Part shown: positions 1 through 11,186 of the stretch, piece after piece
Position numbering within the stretch: the stretch's first letter is position 1
How the letters are laid out: each line of letters opens with the position of its first letter
Assembly (NCBI GenBank): GCA_019055375.1
Contig: JAHQIW010005932.1
Span: forward strand, 1-64,000
Source of the DNA: Parelaphostrongylus tenuis
Lineage: Eukaryota > Nematoda > Chromadorea > Rhabditida > Metastrongylidae
Direction of reading: 5' to 3'
Length of the DNA stretch: 64,000 bases
Position numbers and translations under genes: made by a program
Notes under the pieces: model-generated
Seen by the model: only the letters and a program-made list of their open reading frames with translations
Databases searched by the model: none
Told to the model about the DNA's origin: nothing

Positions 1-650
1 CGTACTCAACAAAGTTCAACCATGGAATTTATTTGTCATGCATATTATTGATATATTTGTTCTGGGGACTTGTGTTTAGGATCCAATCAGCAATTAACAG
101 ACACCACAAATACTCACATAGTGTTTTAAGAAATATAACATAAATAAGAACAGCGTGTAATTAGCGATGCAACTTCAGGCTCCTTAGAAGCGGGGGATTT
201 GAACGGAACCAGTGGTTTATGTTATACAAACTACCAAAAAAAGAACTCATACAAGACGTCCTTGGACGCACGTAGCTAAAACCAAAAAAAACAAAAGCTA
301 CTAGCACAACTTGTGTTATCCAAAAGCTATACATATCCAACTCAGGCGACCTTACAATATAATCTAAATAGAGTAGCTTCGGGTTCAAAAGAATGCCGTT
401 ATTTGCAAAACAATACCAGTTAAAGAAACCATACCGCAACATTTTTTGATGTATATCCGTTTCATTTTTCTAAAATTTTATTCACATTACATTTTTCAAA
501 ACCAGTCGGCCAGAGCAGATGATTTCCTATAAGAGAAATAAAACAAACCACTCATGTAAAGAGCCTTAATTATTGTCACAAAGATTTATAGCAACGGGTG
601 GGTCCCAAAATGCACAACCAAAAAATAAATACAAAAAAAAACGACAAAAT
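1..650. other. Intergenic, nothing recognised
   Basis: AT-rich sequence without convincing exons, splice pairs or transposon similarity. The open frames here are short and low in information content. Confidence 0.5.
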
Positions 651-654
651 AAAA

Positions 655-800
655 AAGAGAGGAGAAGGGGAAGGGGAAAGGGAAGGGGGAAGGGGGAAAG
701 GGGGAGAGAGGGCGGGGGAAAAATAAAATGAAGGGAGGAAGGGAAGGGTAAAAGGGGAGGAAAAAAAAGGAGGGCAGAGTGCAAGGGGGGAGGGGGAATA
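655..800. repeat. Purine-rich low-complexity tract
   Basis: Nearly uninterrupted A/G on the plus strand with GGGGAA and GGGAGG blocks. The two proline- and phenylalanine-rich minus-strand frames across it are translations of low-complexity sequence, not genes. It could adopt a non-B structure, but nothing else is visible. Confidence 0.85.
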
Positions 801-1699
801 AATTCCGAAGCCTGCAATTCAAACCCATAGAAGACCAGAGTGAAATAGGGCGGGCAAACACGATCACTTTATCATTTCCATTCATGACTCAAAGGGGGAA
901 GGGGTGATCCAACTAGCAATGCTGGAGAGGGGAAGGAAAGGATTCCGGAATGAAAAAAACAAAAAAAGTGGCAAATATTATAGGGACATACAAAAAACGA
1001 GCGAATATCCGAAATTGTAAACATCAGTAAATAAATAACAAATTGAGACTATTGAATCGTGGATTACTATCTAGTTAGCATATAGTCAAAGAGTTTTGCA
1101 TCAACTGCTCTTCAATAACCCTATGTTAAGCAAAAGGCGGTCCATCCAATGTTAGTTTATACAAACGCGCATCCTCATCTGTAATTCTCTATTTAGATTC
1201 ACGGTCTTAAAAAAGTTTTCCATCCTAAAATTTCCTTCCTGTGATTACAAGACTAATTAGACTCTAGGATACTTCGATGTCTTACTTTATTACAAATCAA
1301 CCACAATTTATTCACCCTCCGATAGGTAAAGTCCTTTTCTATGTAACGTCACTATTATCTTGTAGCACCTGAAAACTGCTCATTCATTCTAAAAGGATCT
1401 CCCTCATGCCAGCGAATAAATCATTAGCAGACATTGATCCGAACGTTCCATTTACCTATGCAGGCAAACAGAAGTCCAGACTATGACAGATTATTTACTA
1501 GCATTACACTTCTTCCCTAAGGAAAGTTGATAAATAAGTAAGCGATATCCCAGTATGCTGCGGCTGCCATCAATAGGGAAGAAAAGGCATTGCGACTGAA
1601 ATGATGAGGTTGACACAACATACGGTGGTTTTGGAAGTTGCCTATAGGCTTCCGGATTGTATTCACCATCATCCAACTAATGAAGAGCTAAGAAGGTTT

Positions 1700-2467
1700 G
1701 CGCTTTTAAGGCTCTTGTGGCCCTTCGGTACAAAAAGTATTTTTTTGCTTTTTGCAAAACACATTTCTGTAGTATTTATTTCGATAGCTTCAAAATCAAG
1801 TGACTTTTCAACGGCCACGTCCTAATTATCTCAGATAGCTTAATTTTTGGGGCGCCATACCAAGCCAATAATACGATTTTGATGTTTCTCATTCGAAGAT
1901 TTCTCACTGATACAAGCCCTTGCTGTAAGGAACTTCCAGTCGTTAGATAGAGAAATCCTTTCCAATTAGTAATGTTTTTCATATTTGGCTTTTCGGAAAA
2001 GGAACCTCTTTCCAAGCTTTTGTAACGGACCCGAAAGAGTAATTGGGGTTTTCACACTCAAACCCTTTGTAAATCCGCTCCTTGTGCGAATTTGCAGAGC
2101 TCTAAAAGTTCCTCGTTTAATAAGCAAGAACACCATTTTCTCAATTAGAGAGATCTTGCCTCTCTAATCTTTAATTGGTTAAACTTTTGGCTTTGATAAA
2201 AGGAATCTTCTACGAAGGCGAGAAAATCTCTCAAATGTGAAAACAAACATCTCATTTTGGGGACGGTACGGCGTTTAAAAAAACAGAAGCGATGTGAGAA
2301 ATGAATGAGACCTCTTAGTAATTCACTCTGATCTAAGCTTATCAGCATATATCATAACATATCGATCCAGGATAACAGCAAAGAATACCTATTCGTCCCC
2401 AGATTAACAGAAAAGAAAAGCTTTTACCGAAGGCCTCAAGTGGGAGCCGCTACAATAGAACAGTACC
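1700..2467 (+). repeat. Palindromic MITE, copy 1 (left end worn)
   Basis: This shares its right end, with the motif ACCGAAGGCCTCAAG then GCC-ATAATAGAACAGTACC-like sequence, and its interior with copies at 11187-11815 and about 46040-46673. The left arm around 1700-1745 is degraded. The interior has the same GCTTTTGCAAAAC...TCTGTAG and GGCGCC-TACCA blocks. It has no coding capacity, so it is probably a non-autonomous DNA transposon. Confidence 0.6.
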
Positions 2468-3172
2468 GGTTGCTACTCTATTCCCAAAGATACTTTTGAA
2501 TGAGTAGGCTACATGTATGTTTGCCAGCTCTTTCCTGCTAGACGGCACGGGATGATAATACGACTCTCCTTTTTGCTGGACAAGGATTTTTTCACAGGAG
2601 TGTTAGTAACTACTCAAAAGCTCAACATTTTTGTCTGCTGCGCTAAGTGCCGTCCTTTTCTGGAAAGATACTTTTGCAGCGCGCTGTGGCATTTCAAAAT
2701 ATAATTTTGCTTCACCCCCACCAAGCTTTTCACTATCACTTCGCTAGAAGCACGAAAAGCATATGTACGAGTGGAGGAAATTCATGTAGTATCTGAGTCA
2801 TACGCTTTTATCTGAAGTTTCTTCTCAGAGCGTAAGGAAAAAACCTCAAAACTTAATAAATTACAAAAACTGCACCCACATACGTGAGTCACTGTCAAAA
2901 CAGCGATCGATGTGAACGCGGGACAGCCCTATCGAATCCACGGCCAAGCAGACATCCAGCCACACACTATCTAACAAATAAGAGCGCCGATGATGTGGAA
3001 TTCGATCTTATTTTCTCTCCGAACTGCAGCAAAACGGTCTTGTTCGAGAAACAGGCACAGCCTTGGAATCGTGAAAGTTTACGCTATCGAATGTATTACC
3101 TATAATTGAGGAAAGTTCTGTTCTCATTTCATAAAAAATGCGAAACCCAATTGTTTGTGAAACACAAATGTT

Positions 3173-3210
3173 CTGACGAGCCTGTAAAGACGAAACACGT
3201 TGTATCGAGC
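3173..3210 (+). ncRNA. Hammerhead ribozyme motif, degraded copy A
   Basis: CUGACGA at 3173-3179, a 12-nt stem II segment with a GUAA tetraloop and one mismatch, GAAA at 3192-3195, then a GUA site before UCGAGC. The 5' strand of stem I is lost, so self-cleavage is unlikely. It is followed by the family's terminal inverted-repeat sequence (about 3215-3280). Confidence 0.5.
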
Positions 3211-3493
3211 TTGTACAAAGGAGACCTTACCAGATTTACATGACAATGTTGGGCTGAAATAATAATGAAAGGATTTTCTTGAAATTAGAGCGTGGTTCTT
3301 AATAAAGCACTCGAAGGAAAGATATAATATGATAAAAATACCAGTCAGCGAGCAATCGAGTGCGAAAACGACTCTGTGTTAGGTGAAATGTCGCTTGACA
3401 TAGAGTGTAAAACGTTCGTCTTCGATAACTCTCTGTAAGGGAGCAGAGCTCCCGAGAGAAATGACTATAAACATATCGAAAGACGATGGGTTC

Positions 3494-3538
3494 TGCCTGA
3501 CTGACGAGTCTGTAAGAACGAAACACGTGTAATCGGGC
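3494..3538 (+). ncRNA. Hammerhead ribozyme motif, copy B
   Basis: GCCUGA, CUGACGA (3501-3507), stem II 3508-3519 with a weakened pair, GAAA (3520-3523), then CACGUGUA plus one extra A before UCGGGC. The core is complete but the inserted A lies next to the cleavage site. The right inverted-repeat arm follows at 3535-3596. Confidence 0.55.
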
Positions 3539-3859
3539 TGTACAAGAGCCCTAACCAGACCACATGACAAGTTGGCTCAAATAATAATGCAAGAGAACAA
3601 ATGTTTGTATTTGCTACAGCGTTTTTAAAAATGCTTTTTCAAAAACCGCCACGTGGAGCAAAAGTCAGAGATCCAGCCTATCGAATGATTACTATCACTC
3701 TTATGAAAAGTTCTTGTCCAGCAAAAAACGTCAGCGTTTGTGAATAAATAAATTATTTGACCTCTGGTCTATCCACGAAAAACACAGTGATTCATAGGCA
3801 CAAAGTCGACGTCAAAACAAATCGATCCTAAGGATTAAGTCACAACTGAAGGAAGCATA

Positions 3860-4255
3860 CAGTATTCATATTATACCATTATTTCGAGTGCTTTATTAAG
3901 ACCACGCTCAAATTTCAATAGACCCTTTCATTACTATTTGAGCCAACTTGTCGTGTGGTTTGGTAAGGGCTCTTGTGGTCTTAATAAAGCACTCGAAATA
4001 GAGATATAATATGATGAAAATACCAGCCAAAGAGCAATCAAGTGCGCAAACGCTCTGTGTTATGTGAAAATTCGCTTGACGTAGAGTGTAAAACGTTTCG
4101 CCTTCGATGACTCTCCGTAAGGGAACAGAGCTCCCGAGAGGAGTAGCTCATAAAAAGATTAAAAAACACGGCGGGTTCTGCCCGACTGACGAATCTATAA
4201 GGACGAAACACGTGTATCGGGCTGTACAAGAGCCCTTACCAGACCACGTGCAGTA
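3860..4255 (+). repeat. Hammerhead-bearing inverted-repeat element
   Basis: The left arm (about 3865-3975) reads inward from ACCATTATTTCGAGTGC through TATTTGAGCCAACTTGTC to AAGGGCTCTTGT. The right arm (4220-4250) is the reverse complement of the inner part. The hammerhead survives only in the right arm (4180-4222). No protein is encoded; the frames found here are repeat translations. Confidence 0.65.
4180..4222 (+). ncRNA. Type I hammerhead ribozyme motif, copy C
   Basis: Stem I is GCCCGA (4180-4185) with UCGGGC (4217-4222), six pairs. The core is CUGACGA (4186-4192) and GAAA (4205-4208). Stem II at 4193-4204 has three good pairs. Stem III is A-U plus C-G around ACGU, and the cleavage triplet is GUA. 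The one defect is an A-C opposition closing stem II. Activity is inferred, not shown. Confidence 0.6.
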
Positions 4256-4499
4256 CTCACTGGATGAGCAAAAGCAATAGAATCGCCTAGACAAAGCAGT
4301 AGAACGGTAACCAGAAAGACTACACTAGAATGAATAGATCCTTTTTATCAAAAGCAGTAAGTTTTCATTGAAAAGTGAGTTTTTAACACTCCTCAAATTT
4401 AAAGAAACTCATACGGCTGACGTCCAAATAACAATGTAGTTCACTTGCTAGCGGATGATGGATGTCTCAGGGGGTGCCACAAATATCACTGAATATACA

Positions 4500-4640
4500 T
4501 ACCTTCGGAGGGTGATTGCAATGTGATTAGTGACTCAGGCAATCAAGTGTCAGGGTGCTGGTTCGACTCCCTACCCCACTACTTTCTTGCATTCAGAAGT
4601 ACAAACGCCTTAGGTTGAGTTTTTTGAGACTGGGTACTCA
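4500..4640 (+). repeat. tRNA-like SINE head, weak
   Basis: A GCTGGTTCGACTCCC box B with a poor box A upstream (GTGATTAGTGACTCAGG). Cloverleaf pairing is not convincing, so this is read as a decayed tRNA-derived repeat rather than a tRNA gene. Confidence 0.4.
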
Positions 4641-5673
4641 TATGTCAGACGGTGAGAAATTTTTAGTCAACCTCACTCGCTGGACAGGAAAATTTCATAG
4701 GAATGCTAGCTGCCAATCAAAAGCATGAATCTCTGACTACAACTTCATGCCGCCGTTTTTTTCAAAACACCGTTTCATAACGCTTTAGCATCCGGGACAG
4801 AATTTTGCTCCTCTCGCCTTTCGCCTTCATTTTTACCATGCGCTTAACTCGTTAAGACGCATGAAAAGCATATCAGCGTGCAGAGAATTTTCCGCAGTAT
4901 CAGGACGTTTTTATATAAAGTTTTTGTCCAAACCGTGAGAAATCCCCCCACTGAATGTTGAAATTCCAAGCGGGATCGATCGCTCCACCCCTCCTCCCAC
5001 CCTCCCTCCCTCGCTCCATGAATTGGGCGGTGAACAACGTCGCCGAGAAGGTTTACAGCTGATTAAAATGTGAAGGAAAGCCACGCGACGACTTTCTAGC
5101 AGGGTAATCGCCTGATCTAACCGCATAGCTCTATAATGATCAATCGCACTATGCGTTTGATACGGTAGCAACAATCGTTGTTTTACTAAGGATTTTTCCC
5201 ACCGCATCGAAAGAAACTTTAGGTGTAAACGCATGATTCTGATCTACGATAAATTGCCTACATGTTGATATGCATTTCTTTCTTAGTGCGAGTTATAGTC
5301 GTGATAAAAATGAAGACCAAAGGCGTGCGAGAAATAAAATTTTATTCTCGATGCTACAGCTAACAGAAGGGTTTTTGAAAAAAAAAGCGACGTAGAGTTG
5401 CAGCCAGAAATTAAAGCCGAATGATTACCAAGACTTTTATGAAGAGTTCTTGTCCAGTGAATTAGATCGGCTCTAAATTTTTCGTCGTCTAACATGTGAG
5501 TCCCTGAGATTGTAAGGAGGTTTGACTCGACCAACGTTTTTTCGTCAATATGACAGCATATCTTTTCGATTCCAGTGTTTTTATAAGAACACAGCTCAAA
5601 AATTCAATATGCCTGATAATCATTTCTTGAGCCACGCATGCCAGTGGTCTGTCAAACAGGGCTGATCTATAGA

Positions 5674-5716
5674 GTCCGGTACAGGTGTTTCGATCTAGCG
5701 ATCTCGTCAGTCGGAC
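5674..5716 (-). ncRNA. Type I hammerhead ribozyme motif, copy E
   Basis: Read on the minus strand: GUCCGA, CUGACGA, a perfect 4-bp stem II (GAUC with GAUC, loop GCUA), GAAA, then CACCUGUA and CCGGAC. Stem III is A-U and C-G around ACCU, and the cleavage triplet is GUA. All core bases are present. The only flaw is an A-C opposition at the first stem I pair. Confidence 0.65.
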
Positions 5717-5956
5717 AGTCAAAAGAATAATTTCAGGCATATTGAAATTTGAGCTGTGGTCTCAAAAAAAAACACTCGAAACGAAAATCATGATATATTG
5801 AATATACTAGCCACGAGCAATCGAGTGCAACACTCTGTGTTTGGTGAGTTTTTCACTGGTCATAGAAGTGTAAAGCGTTCGTCGTTCACTAACTCTTAGT
5901 GTGGGGAATGGAGCACCCACAGAGATTAGCTAAATACGAGGAAGGGTAACTGCCGA

Positions 5957-5994
5957 CTGACGAGATTGTAAAATCGAAACACGTGTCCTTGGGC
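5957..5994 (+). ncRNA. Hammerhead ribozyme motif, copy F
   Basis: CUGACGA (5957-5963), stem II GAUU/AAUC with a GUAA tetraloop (5964-5975), GAAA (5976-5979), then CACGUGUC, a canonical GUC site. Stem I (UGCCGA against CUUGGGC) pairs poorly, so the copy may be inactive. It is the inverted partner of copy E. Confidence 0.55.
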
Positions 5995-6421
5995 TCTATA
6001 AGTCAGCCCTGTTTGACAGACCACTGACATGCGTGACTCAAAAATGATTGCAAGGCATATTGAAAATGCGACAGCAGACAAAGTCTCCAAAAAGCAGTCC
6101 TATCAACACGTAAAGTACATGAACACGTTTGTTCGAAACGAAAAGATTGGTAAAAAAAAAAGCTCGGATCCGTAAGTACGCATTATGAGGGGAGTCATGT
6201 GAAATTGAATAAATTAAAAATTACCTTTTAGAAGGATAAAATACTAAAAAAAATAGGGGATAAAAAACGTTGCTGAACTGAACAAAAAAAAAACACTATC
6301 AAATCTGATCCTATCTATAATTGAGATTCACTAAGGATCTCACTATAGTTCTAGAGCGATACGATAGCGATCATACAAGAAATCATCGGCTCTGACCCTT
6401 TACGAGACCATTAACCTAATC

Positions 6422-6522
6422 CTCTGTGTCTCTAACTCCCAGCGTGTTTCGTGTGACAGTGGCAGGCTGGGGGTTATACGCCACTGTTAGACGTAACACG
6501 CCAAGGGTTTAGAGACGCAGAG
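6422..6522. repeat. Isolated 42-bp inverted repeat (hairpin)
   Basis: Arm 6422-6463 and arm 6480-6522 are imperfect reverse complements, both built on CTCTG-GTCTCTAA, GCGTGTT-CGT and ACAGTGGC, with a 16-bp loop. It resembles neither the tRNA-like nor the hammerhead families. It may be a small MITE or a structured RNA. Confidence 0.6.
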
Positions 6523-7079
6523 AATTGGTCCACGGTTTACTATTGGCTAAAGGGGCCGAAAATGTCGGAACGTTGGTCGAATAAGGTTTACTTATCAACT
6601 TCATGATATTTGCTAAATCATAAAAAAGACTGCTAGTGAGTGGTGATGTCGAGGTCGAAGAAAATTAGGCAAATCGACAATACTCCATAGAATGCTTTCA
6701 GCCATTCAGGATTTTGTTACGACTGAAGTTCTTTAGTGAGGTCTCAAAATAGTCGATTGGAAGGTACATTTTTATATGCATGCGTAACAAAGCGATTATT
6801 TCTTTCTAAAACTCAAATAATAAAGCACTCGTGACGACTTTACACTGTACACCTGCCAGGCGCGTGTCATGTGTAGCCCCTAGAGTGCAAATACAGAATG
6901 TTCATGTTTACTCACGATTTTGAAGTGACGCGATTACCGCGGAGCAGAATTTCTCATTGGAGCGCCGATCGAAGCAATTACTTGTAGAGTGTTAGATGAT
7001 CAACTTGAATTGTTTCTATCTGACCGATTTCAGTGGTGGTATGATGTTGTAGATATAACCAGTGATGTAGAGTGATGGA

Positions 7080-8090
7080 GTAAAACTCTTGCATTGGTTG
7101 GGACTCGAACCCGCATCTCACTCTACGCGGAAACGCGTGCTCTAACCTGTTGCAGTACCGGTGCTCGCTTTGCCATCACTCTTTCCACACTGAAACGCAT
7201 CTATGTGTCATTGTAATGTAGGAGAATAGAGTGGTCGAGCAAATGTACCTCGGTAGTGTAGTGGTAGAGCACGCGTCCCGGATAGGATGAAACGCCGGTT
7301 CGATTCCCGCCTGAGGTCATGTTATGTGCCCACCACTCAGTTCTCTTAGGAGGATAGAGTGATAAGCAAGAATTCTATCTAGACGTGAGTCGACCATATC
7401 GACTAATAATCTGTTAAATGTTGATGGTTGACAGCTATGATAGCAATATATCAACGAAAGAGTGGTGGCAAGACGATGGTCTCAGTGCTGTAGTGGTAGA
7501 ACGAGCGCCGGTGTGGGTCAAAGGCGGGTTCAACTCCCGCTTAAGGTCGAGTTTTTTGCTTACCTTCAACTCTCTCAGGTGTCTTTGAAGCGTCATAGCA
7601 CTGCGAAAAAGCAGTAGAACCATAAGAAATTTTGAGAACTACGTAATTCTTAGAGAAACAGGACCAATGCCAGTTTTCTGATGGTGAGATTTCCTGCACA
7701 AAGTCCTCTTCTCTTAGAGTGCTTATGCATACTCTATATAAATTGAGCCATGCAGATGCTTTCACACCAAATCTATACTGCCTTTTTGATGAGGAATTTT
7801 GTTGCAAATGAGCATGTGATACGTTATTATGCGGACAGCTTCTCATAGTCAAGTTGAGGTTTTGCATAGACATTTCGGATTCCATTAATTAATTGCAAAA
7901 ACAATAATACTCTAATAATGATATAATAGGTTTTGAACCGTTTGTGTGGTCTGATAAGTGCTAGACAGGCGTTTTATTTTATCCTCCACGACTCATCAAT
8001 AGCACAGTCTCTTTCGGTTCAGCCAATCCCTTGAGGCTATACTCTTACATAAAGGAATCGCCGTCGAATAGTAAATCAACATAGGTCAGG
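7080..8090. repeat. Cluster of tRNA-derived SINE heads
   Basis: There are three tRNA-like heads in mixed orientation: minus at 7086-7178, plus at 7247-7317 and plus at 7478-7553. The 7247-7317 copy pairs its ends as a 7-bp acceptor stem (ACCTCGG with CTGAGGT), has box A-like GTGTAGTGGTAGAGC and box B GGTTCGATTCCC, but its anticodon arm has an oversized loop. The tail at 7910-8060 recurs near 17260-17350. I read this as a SINE family rather than functional tRNA genes. Confidence 0.6.
7247..7317 (+). other. tRNA-like sequence (SINE head)
   Basis: Best-preserved member of the cluster. It has an acceptor stem, D-arm-like GTAGTGGTAGAGCAC and an intact T-arm with GGTTCGATTCCCG. The anticodon arm has a four-pair GCGT/ACGC stem but about fifteen loop bases, so no anticodon can be assigned. 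It is likely a Pol III promoter remnant. Confidence 0.5.
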
Positions 8091-8930
8091 TGACAGTTAG
8101 ATGAAGAGGTCAAAAAGTCCAGAAATAATTGGAATTCTTCAAAAAGGCTAGATTATAATGAACGTGATCACCTGGGTATATTGACTACAACTTGTGTTTC
8201 TATAGCATCGATGTTCGTAACATCGTTCGGGAAAGAGAATGACAGAAATGTCGATCACTGTTAGCATAGCAATCGCCACGATTATTTACCTAAGACTATG
8301 ACACGGGGGAGAAATGAAGTTCATATAGCAGTTTGGAGAAGCATGTTTGAATTGCTTCGGTACGCAAAGTGGTCAACAAGCACACAGAGATGAACGTGAG
8401 AAAGGCAACATGTTCTCTAATCCTCACTCTGTATGACATGAATTATATTGCAATTGTGAGAGATACAATAGAATGTTCACCTCCGTAAAGAGAAGCTGAA
8501 GTGAGCTTAATTGCATTCGGCAGTGGTAGACTTGTGGACTGCATGTCCATAGCGTTGAATCTCAAAATTGAGAGAAAAAAATATGTGGCGGTGGAAGGTA
8601 GGGCAGCGCTTTGTGTTGAGTTAGTAATAGCCAAGTGGTTACTAAGCCAATGCGGGTTATCAGTATGAAAGGCAAGAATTCGACCCTTTACTCTAGCCTG
8701 AAATCACCAGGGAACGACTTAGCCTGATTATACACATGCTTGAAAGCATGTTTGACTCGACATGTACTTTATGACATTCATGAAAAAGAGATTCTCAAGC
8801 AACAGCAGAAGCAACACATGAAATGTTGGAAGACTTGTGAGAAGATGAATGAAAGGAAACGTAATGAGTGCTAGAAGTGCTAGGATCTGTACAATAAAAT
8901 GGGATGACGAGTCGAGGGAAATAAAATAAT
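8090..8930. other. Intergenic, mostly unassigned
   Basis: No exon with good splice sites was found. A weak tRNA-like fragment lies at about 8625-8690. The rest is unassigned AT-rich DNA. Confidence 0.4.
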
Positions 8931-8931
8931 A

Positions 8932-9515
8932 GGTCGCTCCACAAGTTTTGACATTAAAGCAATAAACATCAGATTTACTAACCAGTCGTGACTAAAACTG
9001 CATGATTTCGATATCGTTCAATTGCGTATTTTCTTGCGAACATTTTGGTATGCTACTTGCCTATACTTGCTCCAAGATGGAACTGTCTTGGGAACAAGTG
9101 TGCTTGCTATTGATGCAAGAATGGCGCGTAGGGGGAAATGATAGTGAACAGGCGCACAGGATTGATGGAATTTGGGGCCATGATACAGTTGCAGAAAGGA
9201 AAGATAGGAAGTGATTCGCGAAGTTCAAAGGTTAATAGAACAGTCTGGAGGATTAGTCGTGCTCGGGCCTTCTACAGAATGTTTCCCTAATCTTGCGTCC
9301 CTCTTCATTAGCATTTTCCCCTACGCTCTATTCGTGCATAAGTAGCAATCGAATTTGTTTTGAAAACAGCTCCACCTTGAAGTAAGTACAGACAAGTTTT
9401 ACACAAATGTTCGCACAAAATGTGCCATTGAACAATATCAAAACATGCAATTTCAACCACTGTTTCTTTAAAATTTGGTGTTTATTGCTGAAGTGACAAA
9501 ACTTATGAACGACTT
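8932..9515 (+). mobile_element. Mariner relic 1, internally deleted
   Basis: Terminal inverted repeats read GTCG-TC-ACAAGTTTTG...AGCAATAAACA, left 8932-8990 and right 9460-9515. An open stretch at about 9095-9215 resembles the mariner transposase N-terminal helix-turn-helix region, with the pattern LLL-EWR-G-DSEQAHR-IDGIWG-DTVAER. The catalytic domain is missing and the length is 584 bp against about 1.3 kb for a full element. It is dead as an autonomous element. Confidence 0.7.
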
Positions 9516-9523
9516 CATAATAT

Positions 9524-10253
9524 TAGGTTGAGGAAAAGTTATTAAACACCCGCTGAAATTCAAAATTTAGGCATAAATTCATTAAAAAGAACAAGAATTA
9601 TTCTTCAAAATAAAGACCATCATTATCCATGATCTTCTGCCAACGATCTGCAATCTTCCGGATCCGCTACCATTACTTAGGCTCTAAACTAAAACTCCCG
9701 ATATGCCTCTTGAGCTTCAGTCAATTCGTGCGGGTCTTAGCGCGGCTTGTTGTGCTCAAACTCAAACTGTTGGAGATTGTTGAGACCGTCTTCTCATCGA
9801 AGCTAAGTTCTGCTGCCAATCGACGAGCGTTTGATGACGGTTTCGCATCCAAAGCTGCTTACAGATCTCCATCGTGCAATTTCAATGGCCGCCCGGAACA
9901 GAGTTGGTCTTCAAGACTGATATTACCCCTCTCAGATCGTTTATACCACTTTACAAAGTCATATGGCTCAAAGTCCCATTACATTCGGCGCCACAGATCT
10001 CCTTTGCAGGCACTCTTGTCAAAAGTTGTCGCTTCCAGCAACAGCTAATCAAACTCGATCGCAATTTGGTCCATTGTCGTCACTTGTTATCCGAAGTGTA
10101 AATAAAAATTTAATGCACTATAAGTAAAGTTACCGTGAGAGCTTCATATGAAAATGTTTCTGAGATATCCCCTCAGATATAGATTAATTGATATTGCGCG
10201 AAACAAACAAAAAATTCTAATTTTCGCTGGTGGTAAGATTTTCCCTCAACCTA
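9524..10253 (-). mobile_element. Mariner relic 2, adjacent and inverted
   Basis: The inverted repeats begin TAGGTTGAGG-AAA at both ends (9524 and 10253), distinct from relic 1. On the minus strand the transposase C-terminus is recognisable (DRWQKIMDNDGLYFEE then stop, about 9601-9655), with scrambled catalytic sequence behind it. At 730 bp it is internally deleted and frame-broken. It starts only eight bases after relic 1 ends. Confidence 0.75.
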
Positions 10254-10254
10254 G

Positions 10255-11186
10255 TCGTAACAAACAATCCGCAGAGTTATATAAGTACAGTTCACGAATG
10301 CATATAGATTAATTATGATGGGTAAAGAAGCATAAGTTTCTCTATCGGTCATTATGTAAGCTAGGCTTATATGAGAGAACTAAAATAATACATCTTTATT
10401 CGAGTGTTTCCTTAAAAGCACGCCCAAATTTAAATAGATCTCTTCATTATTATTTGAGCAAATATGTCATGTGGTCTGGTATTCCCGATCGGGCTGTACA
10501 AGTCACCAAATCTTGATCATCAAGCGCAACATAACTTTCAACACACTGATCGCTTTTTCTGAGTCGGCCACTGAGTTTTAAAAAGGGGACCAACCGCATA
10601 GGGGTCACATTGACCGCCAATGCACCTCACTCTTGAAAAAAAAGTCATCACAGTCCACCATATTAAGTGTGACTACGAGGAATTCCTCCCTTCGGCTCAT
10701 GTTTGGCTCGGTGGAGTTTATCCAAAACGCTTACAAAATCTTATGCGCTGATGTTTGATGTCCCTGTGCAAGATGGTGACTTGGCCATTGAAATCATCTC
10801 CTTTATGCCATGCGGCCCCGAAGTGGTCTATTCGTTTCGTCGGAGTATCTTTTGCTGCTCGCTTCACAAGAAATCTTCTTTAGCATCAATGCAAATTATG
10901 CACTCTTCCGTTGTACTGAGGCGACCATATATGAAATCCCGTGTTTAAATCAAAAAGAAAAAACAAAGAATAACTGAAGAATGCCGATGTTAATAAATAG
11001 GCAGTCTTTGAATTTCGCCTTCTTGACATTCTAGAAAAAATCCTTTTCACTGTCACGACTTTTATGAATTTCTCTATGGAATCCTTGCGCATTGTTGCCG
11101 ACTATCACCAGCCACTAACTAGCTTTGGAGAACTTTGAAGTAGGTTTCTCGCATTTTGAACTGATACGAGGTTATTATGAAAATAG
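10255..11186. other. Intergenic with fragment of hammerhead-element arm
   Basis: A piece of the element's terminal arm lies at about 10398-10502 (TTATTCGAGTG, then TATTTGAGCAAATATGTCAT, then CGATCGGGCTGTACAAG) without the ribozyme core. Nothing else is recognised. Confidence 0.45.

Larger units (their letters stand above)
5562..6070. repeat. Inverted-repeat element with a hammerhead in each arm
   Basis: The left arm contains TTGAGCCACGCATGCCAGTG, then GTCTGTCAAACAGGGCTGA. The right arm contains the same blocks inverted (about 5995-6060). The left arm carries a minus-strand hammerhead (5674-5716) and the right arm a plus-strand hammerhead (5957-5994), so the ribozyme is part of the terminal inverted repeat itself. 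No open frame of transposase type is present. Confidence 0.65.

Noticed and set aside
566..885. Long minus-strand frames rich in Pro, Phe, Leu and Ser
   Set aside because: They are translations of the purine-rich low-complexity tract on the opposite strand, with no splice or family support.
3299..4229. Minus frames with RELCSLTE and FRPYRFVSRAEP, recurring at 12.2 and 56.6 kb
   Set aside because: The same peptide recurs because the hammerhead-bearing repeat recurs; frames are interrupted differently in each copy and no protein family matches.
7247..7317. Functional tRNA gene
   Set aside because: Acceptor and T arms pair, but the anticodon loop is about fifteen bases, so no anticodon can be read; it belongs to a repeated SINE-like family.
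9629..10048. 139-codon plus-strand frame
   Set aside because: It is antisense to a decayed mariner transposase, whose C-terminus reads clearly on the minus strand.
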